Numbered from the stretch's first letter, positions 1 to 8,529 are shown. The stretch is 32,155 nt of DNA from Pseudoalteromonas sp. T1lg48 (GCF_002964785.1 NZ_PQCC01000009.1:1-32155); one strand, 5' to 3'. A program made the numbers and translations. The notes: generated by a model not told the origin, from the letters alone.

Positions 1-67
1 AGTGAAACGAAACAGCGTCGATGATAGTGTGGCATTTGCCATGTGAAAGTAGAACATCGTCAGGGCC
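1..67 (+). rRNA. rrf: 5S ribosomal RNA, 3' part only
   Basis: Bases 1-66 align by eye with roughly nucleotides 53-120 of E. coli 5S rRNA: the AGTGAAACG start, the GATGATAGTGTGG segment, the CCATGTGAAAGTAG segment and the closing GTCAGG that would pair with the 5' end. The 5' half lies before the window, so the gene is truncated by the window edge, not broken. The exact 3' end is uncertain by a few bases. It is transcribed rightwards and followed immediately by a strong terminator, as expected for the last gene of an rRNA operon. Confidence 0.93.
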
Positions 68-76
68 TTATTAAAG

Positions 77-107
77 AAACCCGTTGCAGCTATGCAGCGG
101 GTTTTTT
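77..107 (+). terminator. Rho-independent terminator of the upstream rRNA operon
   Basis: A 12-bp stem (AAACCCGTTGCA pairing with TGCAGCGGGTTT, one T-G wobble) closes a GCTA loop at 89-92 and runs into a T6 tract. It begins about 10 bp after the 5S end, the normal position for an rrn terminator. Confidence 0.9.
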
Positions 108-230
108 GCTTTCTGGCGTTTTTAATACACCATACACACTCTATCGCCTGAAACCAGCCCCAATTTAGAATCGCTATAAGTTAGAGTTGCTCCCTGTGGC
201 TTGGTTAGAACGGTAGAACTTGGAAAAAAG

Positions 231-256
231 AAACCCGCATAATAAGCGGGTTTTTG
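231..256. terminator. Second, bidirectional terminator between 5S rRNA and tmcA
   Basis: AAACCCGC (231-238) and GCGGG plus T5 (246-255) form a stem around an A/T loop. A-rich DNA precedes it, so it also works for leftward transcripts and lies 21 bp past the tmcA stop. The left arm begins with the same AAAGAAACCCG string as the first terminator. I see no gene or tRNA in 108-230. Confidence 0.8.
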
Positions 257-276
257 TGTTTAGAGGGACTTTGGCT

Positions 277-2376
277 TTATTTTAGAAGCTGTTGAATGAA
301 GCTTTTGATCAGCTGCTGGTACTGTTTTTTACTCAGTTCGGCAGGCTTGGCATCTACGCTGTTAAATATGAGCGCAAGAATCACTTCTTGAGTTTCTTTA
401 GGCGCCATAGCAAGTGACAACCAGTTTGATTGAAGATAGCGCCGCAGGGCGCCATAGGCTTGTGCTAGCGGGATCTGACCTAGGGTAAAACGCATTAGGG
501 TATGATGATCGGCCTGGCTGGGTTCGGCCTTGGGGCATTCGCATAATAGTTTTAGTAACAGACGACTCTCCAAATCGGCAAAATAATGCGCTATTAGGTG
601 TGGCAGATCCTTTTGCCAGGCCTTGATAACCGGTGACAATAGCTGGGTGCCTTGTTCAGTGAGCCCTTTTGCCATTAGGGCGCTGTATTCACCGCTGACA
701 TGATCCCGCTTAATGCCCAGCTTAATGGTGCTGAGACCAAGACGTTGCCAAAATTCCAGCAGGCTGGCGTGAGCTCCAAAGCTGGTGCCAAGTATGGCAA
801 CCTTATGTTGTGTGAGATCGTCACCGATAAAGTTCATCAAATCACTCCCTATTCCCTGATGGTGGAGCTGCGGGTGCACGGCAATACGCACTATGCGCGC
901 GCAGGATACCTGCGCCAATTGTGATTCACCGCTTAGCTGCGCCAGGCTTTGAGCAAGAAGATGCGCTTGCGGACGACGTTCACCACTTACAACCTGGGCC
1001 GCCATTTGCTCATCGAAGCGACCTTCCAAGGTAATAACAGCCACGGCGACCAGTTGCTCGCCTTTTCGGCTCAGGTAAATACGCTGTCCCGGCGCATCCA
1101 GTAATTGGCGAAAGTCATTGGCCGAAGTCTGATAATGGGCCAGCACCAGTAAAGCAAACACCTGCTTTAGTAATTCCGGCTGCTCGCGCAGTTTAGCCGT
1201 ATCGATAGCAATATGAGTTAATGCTTGTTCGCAGGGCTGGAGTTCCTTGCTGGCGGCATCAAGCACCAGTAATTTGTTGATCCCCTGTTCCAAGGGATCC
1301 CCCGAGGCGAAGCGAAACGGTTCGTTTAAAACGCGCTCGCGAAAGTTAGAGTAGTGCCTTTGCAAATAGGCTTTAAAGCGCAATGTGTAACCCCGGCCAC
1401 TGCCTTCGTAACCGGCTAGGGTACTGGCAAAGACCACGCGTGGATAGATAGCCAAAAGCTGTTTAAGAATATGTATCGGCAGGGTGGCCGCTTCATCGAC
1501 CAAGAGTAGATCACAACTGGGTTGCTCGTGCAGTACGCGATCCGGAGGCATATATTCCACATTACCAAGACTCAGATCTGTGTCCTTGGCCTCGGCAAGG
1601 GATGCCGTATCGCTCAGGTGTTTAAACACGGTACTTACCGCGCGACGCTGAACGGCACATAAGATGATGCGTTTATCGCTCAGCTGGCCGGCGGCTATAC
1701 CTAGTGCGGCAGACTTGCCACGACCCCGGTCGGCGCTAATTAATAGGGGGCGATGTGCTCTACCCTTAGCGGTTTTAATGATTTGCTCTACGACAGCTAG
1801 CTGTTCGCTTGTATCCGGTCGAGCGTTACCCTCAGGGGTATCGGCAACCAAGGTGATGCAATTCGAGCTCCCCGCAGATTGCTTGATGCTAACAAAGTCG
1901 GTTTCTACTAGTTGCTGTTCTAACCAGGCCCAAAAATGGCTTTGTGTTGGTGTGGAGTAACCGTAAGAAACGAGCTTATCCATACCCGGATCGATAAAGG
2001 TGCTGGTATCTTCCGGCAGCATAAGCACCAACAAACCCCCGGCTTGCACCGTGCCCGCCAGCGCTGCGAGTTTATCGGCGTAAAAGCCGCTGTAACAGTC
2101 GTAGGCGGCGTGGGCATGCTCTTGCCCCAGGATCTGGTGCAGATGATGCGGCCACTGGGCCTGTCTCAACTTTTCATTATTGCTGAGCACATACCATGGA
2201 GCGGCTGTCAGTTTCTGGAGCGCTATTAATTGCTCGTAACACCATTGCCGTTCGCCACGCAATAACAGCGCTTGGCGCCATCGCTGGCGCTTTAATTGGC
2301 TGAGTAAGTTTGTGACTTCAGAGTGCTTGCAAGCGAGCATAGGCGGTGACCAACCATTTACTGCCAACGTCATCAA
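277..2376 (-). CDS. tmcA: tRNA(Met) cytidine acetyltransferase
   Basis: TmcA makes N4-acetylcytidine at the wobble base (C34) of elongator tRNA-Met, using acetyl-CoA and ATP or GTP, which prevents misreading of Ile codons. The 699-residue product shows the family order: an N-terminal DUF1726-like region, an RNA helicase-like domain with Walker A DRGRGKS (about 216-222) and Walker B LLLVDEAATLP (290-300), the YEGSGRGY element (323-330), then a GNAT domain with the acetyl-CoA loop VHPQLHHQGIGSDL (500-513) and a helical C-terminal tail. E. coli TmcA is 671 aa. The 5' end overlaps the 3' end of uvrD by 59 bp with this start, which has a weak AGGT 8 nt upstream. Met13 (base 2340) matches the E. 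coli N-terminus better and would cut the overlap to 23 bp. Either way translation is probably coupled to uvrD. Confidence 0.93.
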   Translation of the reverse strand: MMTLAVNGWSPPMLACKHSEVTNLLSQLKRQRWRQALLLRGERQWCYEQLIALQKLTAAPWYVLSNNEKLRQAQWPHHLHQILGQEHAHAAYDCYSGFYADKLAALAGTVQAGGLLVLMLPEDTSTFIDPGMDKLVSYGYSTPTQSHFWAWLEQQLVETDFVSIKQSAGSSNCITLVADTPEGNARPDTSEQLAVVEQIIKTAKGRAHRPLLISADRGRGKSAALGIAAGQLSDKRIILCAVQRRAVSTVFKHLSDTASLAEAKDTDLSLGNVEYMPPDRVLHEQPSCDLLLVDEAATLPIHILKQLLAIYPRVVFASTLAGYEGSGRGYTLRFKAYLQRHYSNFRERVLNEPFRFASGDPLEQGINKLLVLDAASKELQPCEQALTHIAIDTAKLREQPELLKQVFALLVLAHYQTSANDFRQLLDAPGQRIYLSRKGEQLVAVAVITLEGRFDEQMAAQVVSGERRPQAHLLAQSLAQLSGESQLAQVSCARIVRIAVHPQLHHQGIGSDLMNFIGDDLTQHKVAILGTSFGAHASLLEFWQRLGLSTIKLGIKRDHVSGEYSALMAKGLTEQGTQLLSPVIKAWQKDLPHLIAHYFADLESRLLLKLLCECPKAEPSQADHHTLMRFTLGQIPLAQAYGALRRYLQSNWLSLAMAPKETQEVILALIFNSVDAKPAELSKKQYQQLIKSFIQQLLK

Positions 2377-4483
2377 AGTTTACCTGCACCCGCGACTGGG
2401 CCCCGGCACCTTCATAATTCAATACCGTGCCCTCGCCAAACTTGGCATGTAGCACGCGTTGGCCGAGATTAAAGCCGCTATCGGCAAACGCCGCTTGTGT
2501 TAGCGATGGGCTAAAACGGCCCGACTGTTGCGGCGCAGTTACCTTGGTTCTAACGCGAATTTCTTCGACGCAGTCATCGGGTAGCTCTCGCAAAAAGCGT
2601 GATGGGCTGTGATACTTTTCCTGACCATAGAGGCGACGGCTTTCCGCATGAGTGATATACAACTTATCCATGGCACGGGTCATACCCACATAGCAAAGGC
2701 GACGCTCTTCCTCTAAGCGACCGCTTTCTTCCTGGCTTTGTTGCGATGGGAACATGCCTTCTTCAACACCGGCCATAAAGACAAGCGGGAACTCCAGGCC
2801 TTTTGCCGAGTGCAATGTCATCATCTGCACTGCATCTTCATGCTCTTCGGCCTGACCTTCACCGGACTCTAGCGAGGTGTAGGCTAGGAAGCCTTGCAGT
2901 GGCGATGAAAACTCTTCATCTACCGGTAATTCGTATTGCTCACAGGCGTTGATTAATTCTTCTAAGTTCTCTACGCGAGCCCGGCCTTTTTCACCTTTTT
3001 CCGCCTGATACATAGCCATAAGACCTGTATTTTCAATGGCGTACTTGGTTTGCTCGGCCAAAGTCAGATCGCCAATATGGGCTTCGATGCCATCGACTAA
3101 CTCCAAGAACCGGGTTACCGCGGTGGCGGCGCGGCCGGATAAATGCTTTTGCTCTATGATTGCCTTGGCGGCATACCAAAGCGGCAGTGACTCGGCGCGG
3201 GCACAGTCACGAATATGGCTGAGGGTTTTATCCCCGATGCCGCGGGTGGGCGTGTTGATTACACGCTCAAAGGCGGCGTCGTCTTGGCGATTACTTACCA
3301 GGCGTAAATAGCTAAGGGCATCTTTGATCTCCTGACGCTCGAAGAAACGCATGCCGCCATAAATACGGTATTTCATGCCCTCTTGCAGTAAAGCCTCTTC
3401 CAGTACACGGGATTGGGCGTTATTACGATACAAGATGGCGCTGTCACTGAGGGCATTGCCGGCCTCGAGCCAGGTTTTAATTTTGCCGACAATAAAACGG
3501 GCCTCATCCAGCTCGTTAAAGGCAGCATAGATGGAAATAGACTCACCTTGGTTACCATCGGTCCACAGGCTTTTACCCATACGCTCGGAGTTGTTTTCAA
3601 TCAGCGAGTTTGCCGCTTTTAGAATCGTTGCCGTGGAGCGATAGTTTTGTTCCAGGCGAATGGTTTCGGCATCAAAGTCGTCCAAAAAGCGTTTAATGTT
3701 TTCAATACGCGCCCCACGCCAGCCATAGATACTTTGGTCGTCGTCGCCGACTATCATCATGGAGTTGGTATCACCGGCGATCAGAGCCAGCCAGCGATAC
3801 TGAATTGTGTTGGTATCCTGGAACTCGTCCACCAGAATATGGGCAAAGCGCTGCTGATAGTGACGCAGCAGCGCAGGTTGTTGCTGCAGCACTTCGTAGC
3901 AGCGTAGCAGGATCTCGGCAAAGTCGACTAAACCGGCGCGGTCACAGGCCTCTTGGTAGGCGCCGTATACCCTCTGTAATAGCTGTTCGTTGACGTCATA
4001 GGCTTGAATGTCGCCAGGGCGCAGGCCCTCATCTTTTTTGGCGCTGATATACCAGGCGATATGCTTTGCCGGCCATTTCTTTTCGTCGATATTCATGGCC
4101 TTAAGCAAGCGGCGTATCATACGTTGCTGATCATCACTGTCGAGAATTTGGAAAGACTCAGGCAATTTTGCTTCACGGTGGTGAGCACGCAAAATACGAT
4201 GGGCCAAACCGTGGAAGGTACCAATCCACATGCCACCGGCGGAGCCTTGAATGGTTTGTTCGACTCGGGCACGCATTTCTTTGGCCGCCTTGTTGGTAAA
4301 GGTCACCGCAAAGACACTATAGGGTGAGGCGTTTTCTACCTGCATCAACCAGGCGATACGATGGACCAATACCCGGGTTTTACCTGAGCCCGCACCGGCA
4401 AGAACCAGCATATTTTGCAAGGGTGCTGCTACCGCCTCTCGTTGTTTATCGTTCAAGCCATCAAGTAATTCAGATACATCCAT
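2318..4483 (-). CDS. uvrD: DNA helicase II, SF1 3'-5' helicase of nucleotide excision and mismatch repair
   Basis: UvrD unwinds DNA 3' to 5', releasing the incised oligonucleotide with UvrC in excision repair and the nicked strand in mismatch repair, and it clears RecA filaments. The protein (721 aa; E. coli 720) begins MDVSELLDGLNDKQREAVAA, nearly the E. coli N-terminus. Visible motifs: Walker A AGAGSGKT (29-36, Lys35), motif Ia TFTNKAAKEM (61-70), Walker B VDEFQD (218-223), motif III GDDDQSIYGWRGA (246-258), and the C-terminal Tudor-like segment ending near YARLQAL. I chose ATG at 4483 over an in-frame GTG at 4495 because AGGTGG lies 8 nt upstream and homology starts there. A LexA box and an extended -10 promoter sit upstream. 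In E. coli yigB directly precedes uvrD; here a GNAT gene on the other strand intervenes. tmcA follows with overlap. Confidence 0.97.
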   Translation of the reverse strand: MDVSELLDGLNDKQREAVAAPLQNMLVLAGAGSGKTRVLVHRIAWLMQVENASPYSVFAVTFTNKAAKEMRARVEQTIQGSAGGMWIGTFHGLAHRILRAHHREAKLPESFQILDSDDQQRMIRRLLKAMNIDEKKWPAKHIAWYISAKKDEGLRPGDIQAYDVNEQLLQRVYGAYQEACDRAGLVDFAEILLRCYEVLQQQPALLRHYQQRFAHILVDEFQDTNTIQYRWLALIAGDTNSMMIVGDDDQSIYGWRGARIENIKRFLDDFDAETIRLEQNYRSTATILKAANSLIENNSERMGKSLWTDGNQGESISIYAAFNELDEARFIVGKIKTWLEAGNALSDSAILYRNNAQSRVLEEALLQEGMKYRIYGGMRFFERQEIKDALSYLRLVSNRQDDAAFERVINTPTRGIGDKTLSHIRDCARAESLPLWYAAKAIIEQKHLSGRAATAVTRFLELVDGIEAHIGDLTLAEQTKYAIENTGLMAMYQAEKGEKGRARVENLEELINACEQYELPVDEEFSSPLQGFLAYTSLESGEGQAEEHEDAVQMMTLHSAKGLEFPLVFMAGVEEGMFPSQQSQEESGRLEEERRLCYVGMTRAMDKLYITHAESRRLYGQEKYHSPSRFLRELPDDCVEEIRVRTKVTAPQQSGRFSPSLTQAAFADSGFNLGQRVLHAKFGEGTVLNYEGAGAQSRVQVNFDDVGSKWLVTAYARLQAL

Positions 4484-4512
4484 CGCCACATCCACCTATT
4501 GTTAGTTTGGCA

Positions 4513-4521
4513 AGTATAACA
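4513..4521 (-). promoter_or_regulatory. Extended -10 promoter of uvrD
   Basis: On the minus strand the sequence reads TGTTATACT, an extended -10 (TGn plus TATACT, 5 of 6 matches to TATAAT). Transcription would start near base 4506, giving a leader of about 23 nt before the uvrD ATG. No good -35 is present, which is usual for extended -10 promoters. A second A/T-rich candidate, TATAAA, overlaps the LexA box further upstream. Confidence 0.5.
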
Positions 4522-4546
4522 AGAGTTCTGCTTTGGCTAAATAGAA

Positions 4547-4566
4547 TACTGTTTTTATAAACAGGT
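4547..4566. promoter_or_regulatory. LexA (SOS) box between uvrD and the GNAT gene
   Basis: CTGT (4549-4552), eight A/T bases, ACAG (4561-4564): a perfect CTGT-N8-ACAG LexA core, preceded by TA as in the full consensus. E. coli uvrD is a known SOS gene with a LexA box in its promoter. The box lies 65 bp upstream of the uvrD ATG and 97 bp upstream of the divergent acetyltransferase, so either or both could be repressed. Inference from sequence only. Confidence 0.75.
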
Positions 4567-4660
4567 ATGCCTTAGCAAGCGAATTACCGGCAATTTACCG
4601 CTAACTGCTTGTTCTCATATTAGTTAACATAGGCGCCATGGGTACTTCGGGAGTTAGATA

Positions 4661-5074
4661 ATGAGACGGTACGAAATTGTCAGTGACAGCAGTGAGCAAT
4701 TAAGTGATTGGCTTAAAGAACAGGTGGTTGCTTTTAACAAGTCACATTGGCCCGTACAAAGACAAAACCTCGGTTTTAGAGTCAGCAATGATAAGGGAGA
4801 AGTGGTTGCGGGCATTGCTGGACGATGCTTTGGCCATTGGCTACTCATCGATTGGTTATGGGTCAACCCTGAGCACAGGGGGCAAGGCTACGCCAACGAA
4901 CTTCTTTATAAACTGGAGCGGGCAGCCAAGGAATTGGGTGCGACAAAGGCCGTACTCGATACCCTGGAGTTCCAGGCTCCCGACTTTTATCGCCGCCATG
5001 GTTACGAGGAGGTCTTCGCGCTAGCTGATTACCCTCTTGATGGGCGTCGTAGCTATATGGTTAAAGCACTTTAG
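4661..5074 (+). CDS. GNAT family N-acetyltransferase, substrate unknown
   Basis: A 137-residue single-domain acetyltransferase. The acetyl-CoA pyrophosphate loop is visible as VNPEHRGQGYANELL (68-82, RGQGYA at 73-78), followed by the typical fourth-strand/alpha-4 region and APDFYRRHGYEEV (110-122), where GNAT proteins place the conserved Tyr before the last strand. There is no signal peptide or membrane segment, so it is cytosolic. GGGAG 7 nt upstream supports the ATG. A possible weak promoter is TTACCG-N17-TATTAG upstream of the start. The gene is alone on the plus strand, wedged between yigB and uvrD, which are neighbours in E. coli; its stop is only 7 bp from the convergent yigB stop, with no room for a terminator. 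The LexA box upstream raises possible SOS control. The substrate cannot be read from sequence. Confidence 0.85.
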   Translation: MRRYEIVSDSSEQLSDWLKEQVVAFNKSHWPVQRQNLGFRVSNDKGEVVAGIAGRCFGHWLLIDWLWVNPEHRGQGYANELLYKLERAAKELGATKAVLDTLEFQAPDFYRRHGYEEVFALADYPLDGRRSYMVKAL

Positions 5075-5081
5075 TTCGTAT

Positions 5082-5774
5082 TTAACCTAGCTCCGTCAAT
5101 GCCATGATGTCGTCAATCTCACAGCAAGGCAGACCCTTATAGGCATATTGAATGCCTTGATTATTGAGCCAAATGCTGCGACATCCGGCATTGTTCGCAC
5201 CTTGCACATCTGTGTCCAGGCTATCGCCGATATGGATGATTTCCTGGTTCGCAACCCCAAGACGCTCGGCGGCATGATCGAATAAATCCCGATGAGGCTT
5301 GGACTTGCCATCGGGCCCGGCCATCAAGACTAACTCGAATTGATCTCTGAGGTTGAACTTGGAGACATCGACATTGCCGTTGGTAATGGCGATCAGTCGA
5401 TATTTACGTTTAAGTGATTCCAGCAGGGCTAATATCTCATCGCTTACGGTGATCTTGCTGCGTGCTTCGGCAAAAATCTCGTAGGCATTGTCAGCATGGT
5501 ATTGTTCTACCCCAATCTTATCCATGGCGTAAGTGAGCGCTTGCTTACGAATTTGCGTAACATCATGAGCCAGCGCTGGATCACGGGCAATCACGATGCG
5601 ACGGCAGTCTAGCCAAAAATCATCGCCTTGCTCCAGCCATCCCGGTAGGGTAAGCAAATAATCCTGCTGTGCCTGCAACGCTGCCTTGATGATAGGGTGG
5701 TTATCATACAGGGTGTCGTCCAGGTCAAAGCTCAGTACCTTGGCGGGAGCCATGGCTCGATTAAATCGCATCAT
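5082..5774 (-). CDS. yigB: HAD-superfamily phosphatase, YigB type (FMN/5-amino-6-ribitylamino-uracil phosphate phosphatase)
   Basis: In E. coli YigB dephosphorylates 5-amino-6-(5-phospho-D-ribitylamino)uracil in riboflavin synthesis and also FMN. The 230-aa protein has all four HAD motifs: DLDDT with nucleophile Asp17 and Asp19, ITNGN (130-134, Thr131), Lys157/Lys159 in GKSKP, and GDSLDTD (183-189) binding Mg2+. A helical cap lies between motifs I and II. It starts with two consecutive ATG codons; the second gives the MRF start of E. coli YigB and is equally likely. The start is 8 bp after the xerC stop, so the two are co-transcribed at the end of the lptM-dapF-DUF484-xerC operon. The Shine-Dalgarno is weak, which fits translational coupling. 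Confidence 0.9.
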   Translation of the reverse strand: MMRFNRAMAPAKVLSFDLDDTLYDNHPIIKAALQAQQDYLLTLPGWLEQGDDFWLDCRRIVIARDPALAHDVTQIRKQALTYAMDKIGVEQYHADNAYEIFAEARSKITVSDEILALLESLKRKYRLIAITNGNVDVSKFNLRDQFELVLMAGPDGKSKPHRDLFDHAAERLGVANQEIIHIGDSLDTDVQGANNAGCRSIWLNNQGIQYAYKGLPCCEIDDIMALTELG

Positions 5775-5782
5775 TCGGGCTG

Positions 5783-6715
5783 TTACTTCTGTTTTTTAGC
5801 TCTGGGGTGGGTATTATCATACACCTTGGCCAGGTGTTGAAAGTCTAAATGGGTATAAACCTGGGTTGCCGACAAACTGCTGTGGCCCAGTAGTTCCTGC
5901 ACCGCCCGCAGATCGCCGCTCGACTGCAAGACATGAGAGGCAAAGGAGTGGCGCAATTTATGAGGATGAACCTGAGCACTCAGGCCTTGTTTGACTCCCC
6001 ATTCACGCATGCGCTCCCGTACATGACGCACAGAAATACGGGTTTTCCGTTTCGATAAAAACAGTGCCTCGGGGTCGGCACCGACAAAGGCGCCGCGCAC
6101 CTTGAGCCAGGCATTAATTGCGGTAATGGCCTGCGAACCCACCGGTACCAAGCGTTCTTTATTACCCTTACCTAGGACACGAATTTCAGCACTGCGCAAA
6201 TCGATATCATTGCAGTTAGTATTAACCAACTCACTGATCCGCAGTCCACTGGAGTACATTAATTCCATCATGGCCTTGTCGCGGATGGCGAGCGGATCGT
6301 CATCGTCGATCTCAAGCAGTTGATGCATCTGTTCAATATCCAGATTGCGGGGCAGCGGCTTATCAAACTTGGGGCCCTTTACAAATTGCGCCGGGTTATC
6401 AAGGTGTGGATTATAGGCCCGTAAAAAGCGAAAAAAGGCGCGCAGGCAACTGAGCTTAAGGTTGACGGTGCGAGCCCCCAAGCCCTTGGCACGCAATGAC
6501 ATGGCATAACGGCGAATATCGTCACCGCTAATGGTCAACCAGCCATCCCGGTCATCATAAAAGTATCGAGCCACCTCTAGGAGTTGCCGCTGGTATTGCT
6601 CCAAGGTGTGACTGGAGTATTGTTTTTCATAGCGCAGATAATGGTGATAGTCGCTCACGGGTAAGCGCCAGCTGTCGGTCATCACGGCAAAGGTGAGAGC
6701 CTGCGACTCGCTCAT
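5783..6715 (-). CDS. xerC: Site-specific tyrosine recombinase XerC
   Basis: XerC works with XerD at dif to resolve chromosome dimers before division. The 310-aa protein has an N-terminal SAM-like DNA-binding domain (about 20-110) and a catalytic domain with the full tyrosine recombinase set: Arg159 (SSGLRISEL), Lys183 (LGKGNKER), His252 and Arg255 (HPHKLRHSFASH), His278 (LLGHSSLSATQVYTH) and nucleophile Tyr287. Length matches the family (E. coli 298). This is XerC rather than XerD or an integron/phage integrase because it follows dapF and DUF484, the conserved xerC locus in enteric and related bacteria. Its ATG overlaps the DUF484 stop by 4 bp, indicating translational coupling. No mobile-element context is seen. 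Confidence 0.96.
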   Translation of the reverse strand: MSESQALTFAVMTDSWRLPVSDYHHYLRYEKQYSSHTLEQYQRQLLEVARYFYDDRDGWLTISGDDIRRYAMSLRAKGLGARTVNLKLSCLRAFFRFLRAYNPHLDNPAQFVKGPKFDKPLPRNLDIEQMHQLLEIDDDDPLAIRDKAMMELMYSSGLRISELVNTNCNDIDLRSAEIRVLGKGNKERLVPVGSQAITAINAWLKVRGAFVGADPEALFLSKRKTRISVRHVRERMREWGVKQGLSAQVHPHKLRHSFASHVLQSSGDLRAVQELLGHSSLSATQVYTHLDFQHLAKVYDNTHPRAKKQK

Positions 6716-7323
6716 GATAGGGCTGTTAAGCGCTCTTGCAGGGCTTTGACAAATTCAAAGATAAACAGACTGTCCTGGGCCGGTTCAAAGTGCAGTTCAT
6801 CTTCACTGGCAAAGGCCAAAATGGCTAACGGTGATGGTAATTCACCAATCAGGTATAGGGCGGCGCTTTTGCTCTGGCCGGCAAAGATCAGCGCTTGTTC
6901 CTGCTCTGACAGGCGGCCAAGGTAGTGATTGTTTTGCTCCAGGCGTTTATCCAGCAAGGGTTGTAGCTCGTCGGTGAACTTAATCAGTTTACACTCACTG
7001 ATCTGCAATTGTTCGCAGATCAGGGCTTCCAGTCCCGCCGCCAGTTCGACAAACTCGGCATCCCGCATCAGCTGGCGATGACAGGCGCTGAATACTTGAA
7101 ACACTTTTTCATTTTGTTTCGCCTGAGCGACCAATTGTTGTAACTGTTGTTGCAGCGCACGATTTTGTTCGCGCAGCACTTGTTGCTGGCGTAATTGCAA
7201 AGAGGCGACGCTTTCATGCGTTGCACCCAGGTTCATCGCGGCGAACACCTCGGGGTGTTGCAGCAGAAAGTCTGGGTTGTCTTTAAGATAGTCGGCGATT
7301 TGCTCTTTGCTTAATTCACTCAT
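6712..7323 (-). CDS. DUF484 (YigA-like) protein, unknown function
   Basis: A 203-residue soluble protein matching the DUF484 family always found between dapF and xerC in many gammaproteobacteria (yigA in E. coli, 235 aa). The N-terminus [26 protein letters not shown] is the family signature; residues 41-75 are Gln/Leu-rich and predicted coiled coil; the remainder resembles a GAF-like fold, without visible ligand or catalytic motifs. It overlaps dapF upstream and xerC downstream by 4 bp each, so all three are made from one message. No biochemical role is assigned to the family as far as I know; the position suggests a link to cell wall precursor supply or chromosome resolution, but this is only inference. 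Confidence 0.9.
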   Translation of the reverse strand: MSELSKEQIADYLKDNPDFLLQHPEVFAAMNLGATHESVASLQLRQQQVLREQNRALQQQLQQLVAQAKQNEKVFQVFSACHRQLMRDAEFVELAAGLEALICEQLQISECKLIKFTDELQPLLDKRLEQNNHYLGRLSEQEQALIFAGQSKSAALYLIGELPSPLAILAFASEDELHFEPAQDSLFIFEFVKALQERLTALS

Positions 7324-8150
7324 AAGGCTATTTGTCCATCAAAAACATGCTCGGCGGGGCCAGTCATCTTGACCGGGTGACCTTCGCCCTGCCAGCGGAT
7401 CTGCAAGCTACCGCCAGGCAGATCTACTTTGACATTGTTGCCTAGCTTATTTTGTAGTTGTCCAACCACGGCTGCGGCGCAGGCTCCACTGCCACAGGCC
7501 AGCGTTTCGCCGGCACCACGCTCCCAGACCCTGAGCTTAATATGGTTCGGATCGATCACCTGCATAAAGCCAACATTGACCTTTTTCGGGAAGCGTTCAT
7601 GCTCTTCAACCAAGGGGCCCAGGGTATGCACGTCGGCGGTGTCGATGTCGTCAACCTCGATCACGCAATGGGGATTACCCATGGAGGCGGCGCCAACAAA
7701 CAGGGTTTGCTCCTGCTGGCGTAAAATATAGGTGAGTTCGCGTTTACTGGCTTTTAGCGGAATTTCTTTGGGTTCAAGCATGGGCTGTCCCATGTTCACA
7801 GTGACCTGACCGTCTTTTTCAATATATAAGATCATGTTGCCACCCTTGGTGGAAACAGCAATCTTGTGCTTATTGGTGAGGCCTTTCATGCGTACAAAAC
7901 GGGCAAAGCAGCGAGCGCCGTTACCGCATTGTTCCACTTCGCTGCCGTCGGCATTAAAAATACGGTAATGGAAGTCTAAATCCGGTGAATAGGGTGCCTC
8001 GACCATTAACAATTGGTCGAAGCCAACGCCAAAGTTACGGTCGGCCAGTCGCTTGATTTGGTCGCGGGAAAGAAAAATGTTCTGGGTCACGTTATCGACG
8101 ACCATAAAATCATTTCCCAGCCCGTGCATCTTGGAGAAGTTAACTAACAT
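7320..8150 (-). CDS. dapF: Diaminopimelate epimerase
   Basis: DapF converts LL-diaminopimelate to meso-diaminopimelate, the last shared step to lysine and the peptidoglycan cross-linking residue. The 276-aa protein (E. coli 274) is PLP-independent and uses two cysteines: Cys75 in EQCGNGARC and Cys219 in [12 protein letters not shown], the two halves of the active site. The N-terminal [15 protein letters not shown] and the MGNPHCV segment (157-163) are also family hallmarks. The Shine-Dalgarno is short (AGAG, 4 nt before ATG). It follows lptM by 62 bp and overlaps DUF484 by 4 bp, as the second gene of the operon. Confidence 0.97.
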   Translation of the reverse strand: MLVNFSKMHGLGNDFMVVDNVTQNIFLSRDQIKRLADRNFGVGFDQLLMVEAPYSPDLDFHYRIFNADGSEVEQCGNGARCFARFVRMKGLTNKHKIAVSTKGGNMILYIEKDGQVTVNMGQPMLEPKEIPLKASKRELTYILRQQEQTLFVGAASMGNPHCVIEVDDIDTADVHTLGPLVEEHERFPKKVNVGFMQVIDPNHIKLRVWERGAGETLACGSGACAAAVVGQLQNKLGNNVKVDLPGGSLQIRWQGEGHPVKMTGPAEHVFDGQIAL

Positions 8151-8212
8151 AACGCTCTTACATCATCCCTCTATGCCATCACTATGCCTGCAAAACGCAG
8201 CCAACTCTAGGT

Positions 8213-8398
8213 TTATTGCTGCTGTTGCGGGTCGCTGGCCTGTATTTGCGCCTCGGCCTCTTGTTCTTGCTGTGAGGCGGGCTGCTGGATCTCGGGTTGT
8301 TCTTGCGGCAGGTATAAGGGGCCACTTTGACCACAGGCGCTTAGTAGCGTTAAGCTGACGGCTACAACAAGGTGAGGCAATCGGTGACTGTTATACAT
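8213..8398 (-). CDS. lptM: Small LPS-assembly lipoprotein LptM (YifL)
   Basis: A 61-residue lipoprotein with an N-terminal signal sequence and lipobox LLSAC; lipidation at Cys22. The residues after it, GQSGPLYLP, match the conserved CGxxGPLYxP start of LptM/YifL, which in E. coli binds LptD-LptE in the outer membrane and helps oxidative maturation of the LPS translocon. The rest is a Gln/Glu/Pro-rich tail ending in four glutamines, longer on Gln than in E. coli (67 aa). The position directly before dapF is the conserved yifL locus. It is the first gene of the minus-strand operon and divergent from cyaY, with a 131-bp shared upstream region where I found no convincing promoter pair for either direction. 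Confidence 0.88.
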   Translation of the reverse strand: MYNSHRLPHLVVAVSLTLLSACGQSGPLYLPQEQPEIQQPASQQEQEAEAQIQASDPQQQQ

Positions 8399-8529
8399 AG
8401 TGATTCGATAGATAATTAATATGACTCGTTTTATAATCGCAGAGTAACAGAAAATACCGAAAATGTAGTCGTTGCTGTTGAATTATTTCCCCTTCACAAC
8501 GTCACCGCCAGGACAGGAGCGCAAGCCAA

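Noticed and set aside
108..230. Possible tRNA after the 5S gene
   Set aside because: No acceptor stem, T-loop TTCGA or CCA end could be folded by eye.
5783..6715. Phage or integron integrase
   Set aside because: Tyrosine recombinase motifs are present, but the dapF-DUF484 context and length fit XerC; no attachment sites or mobile genes nearby.
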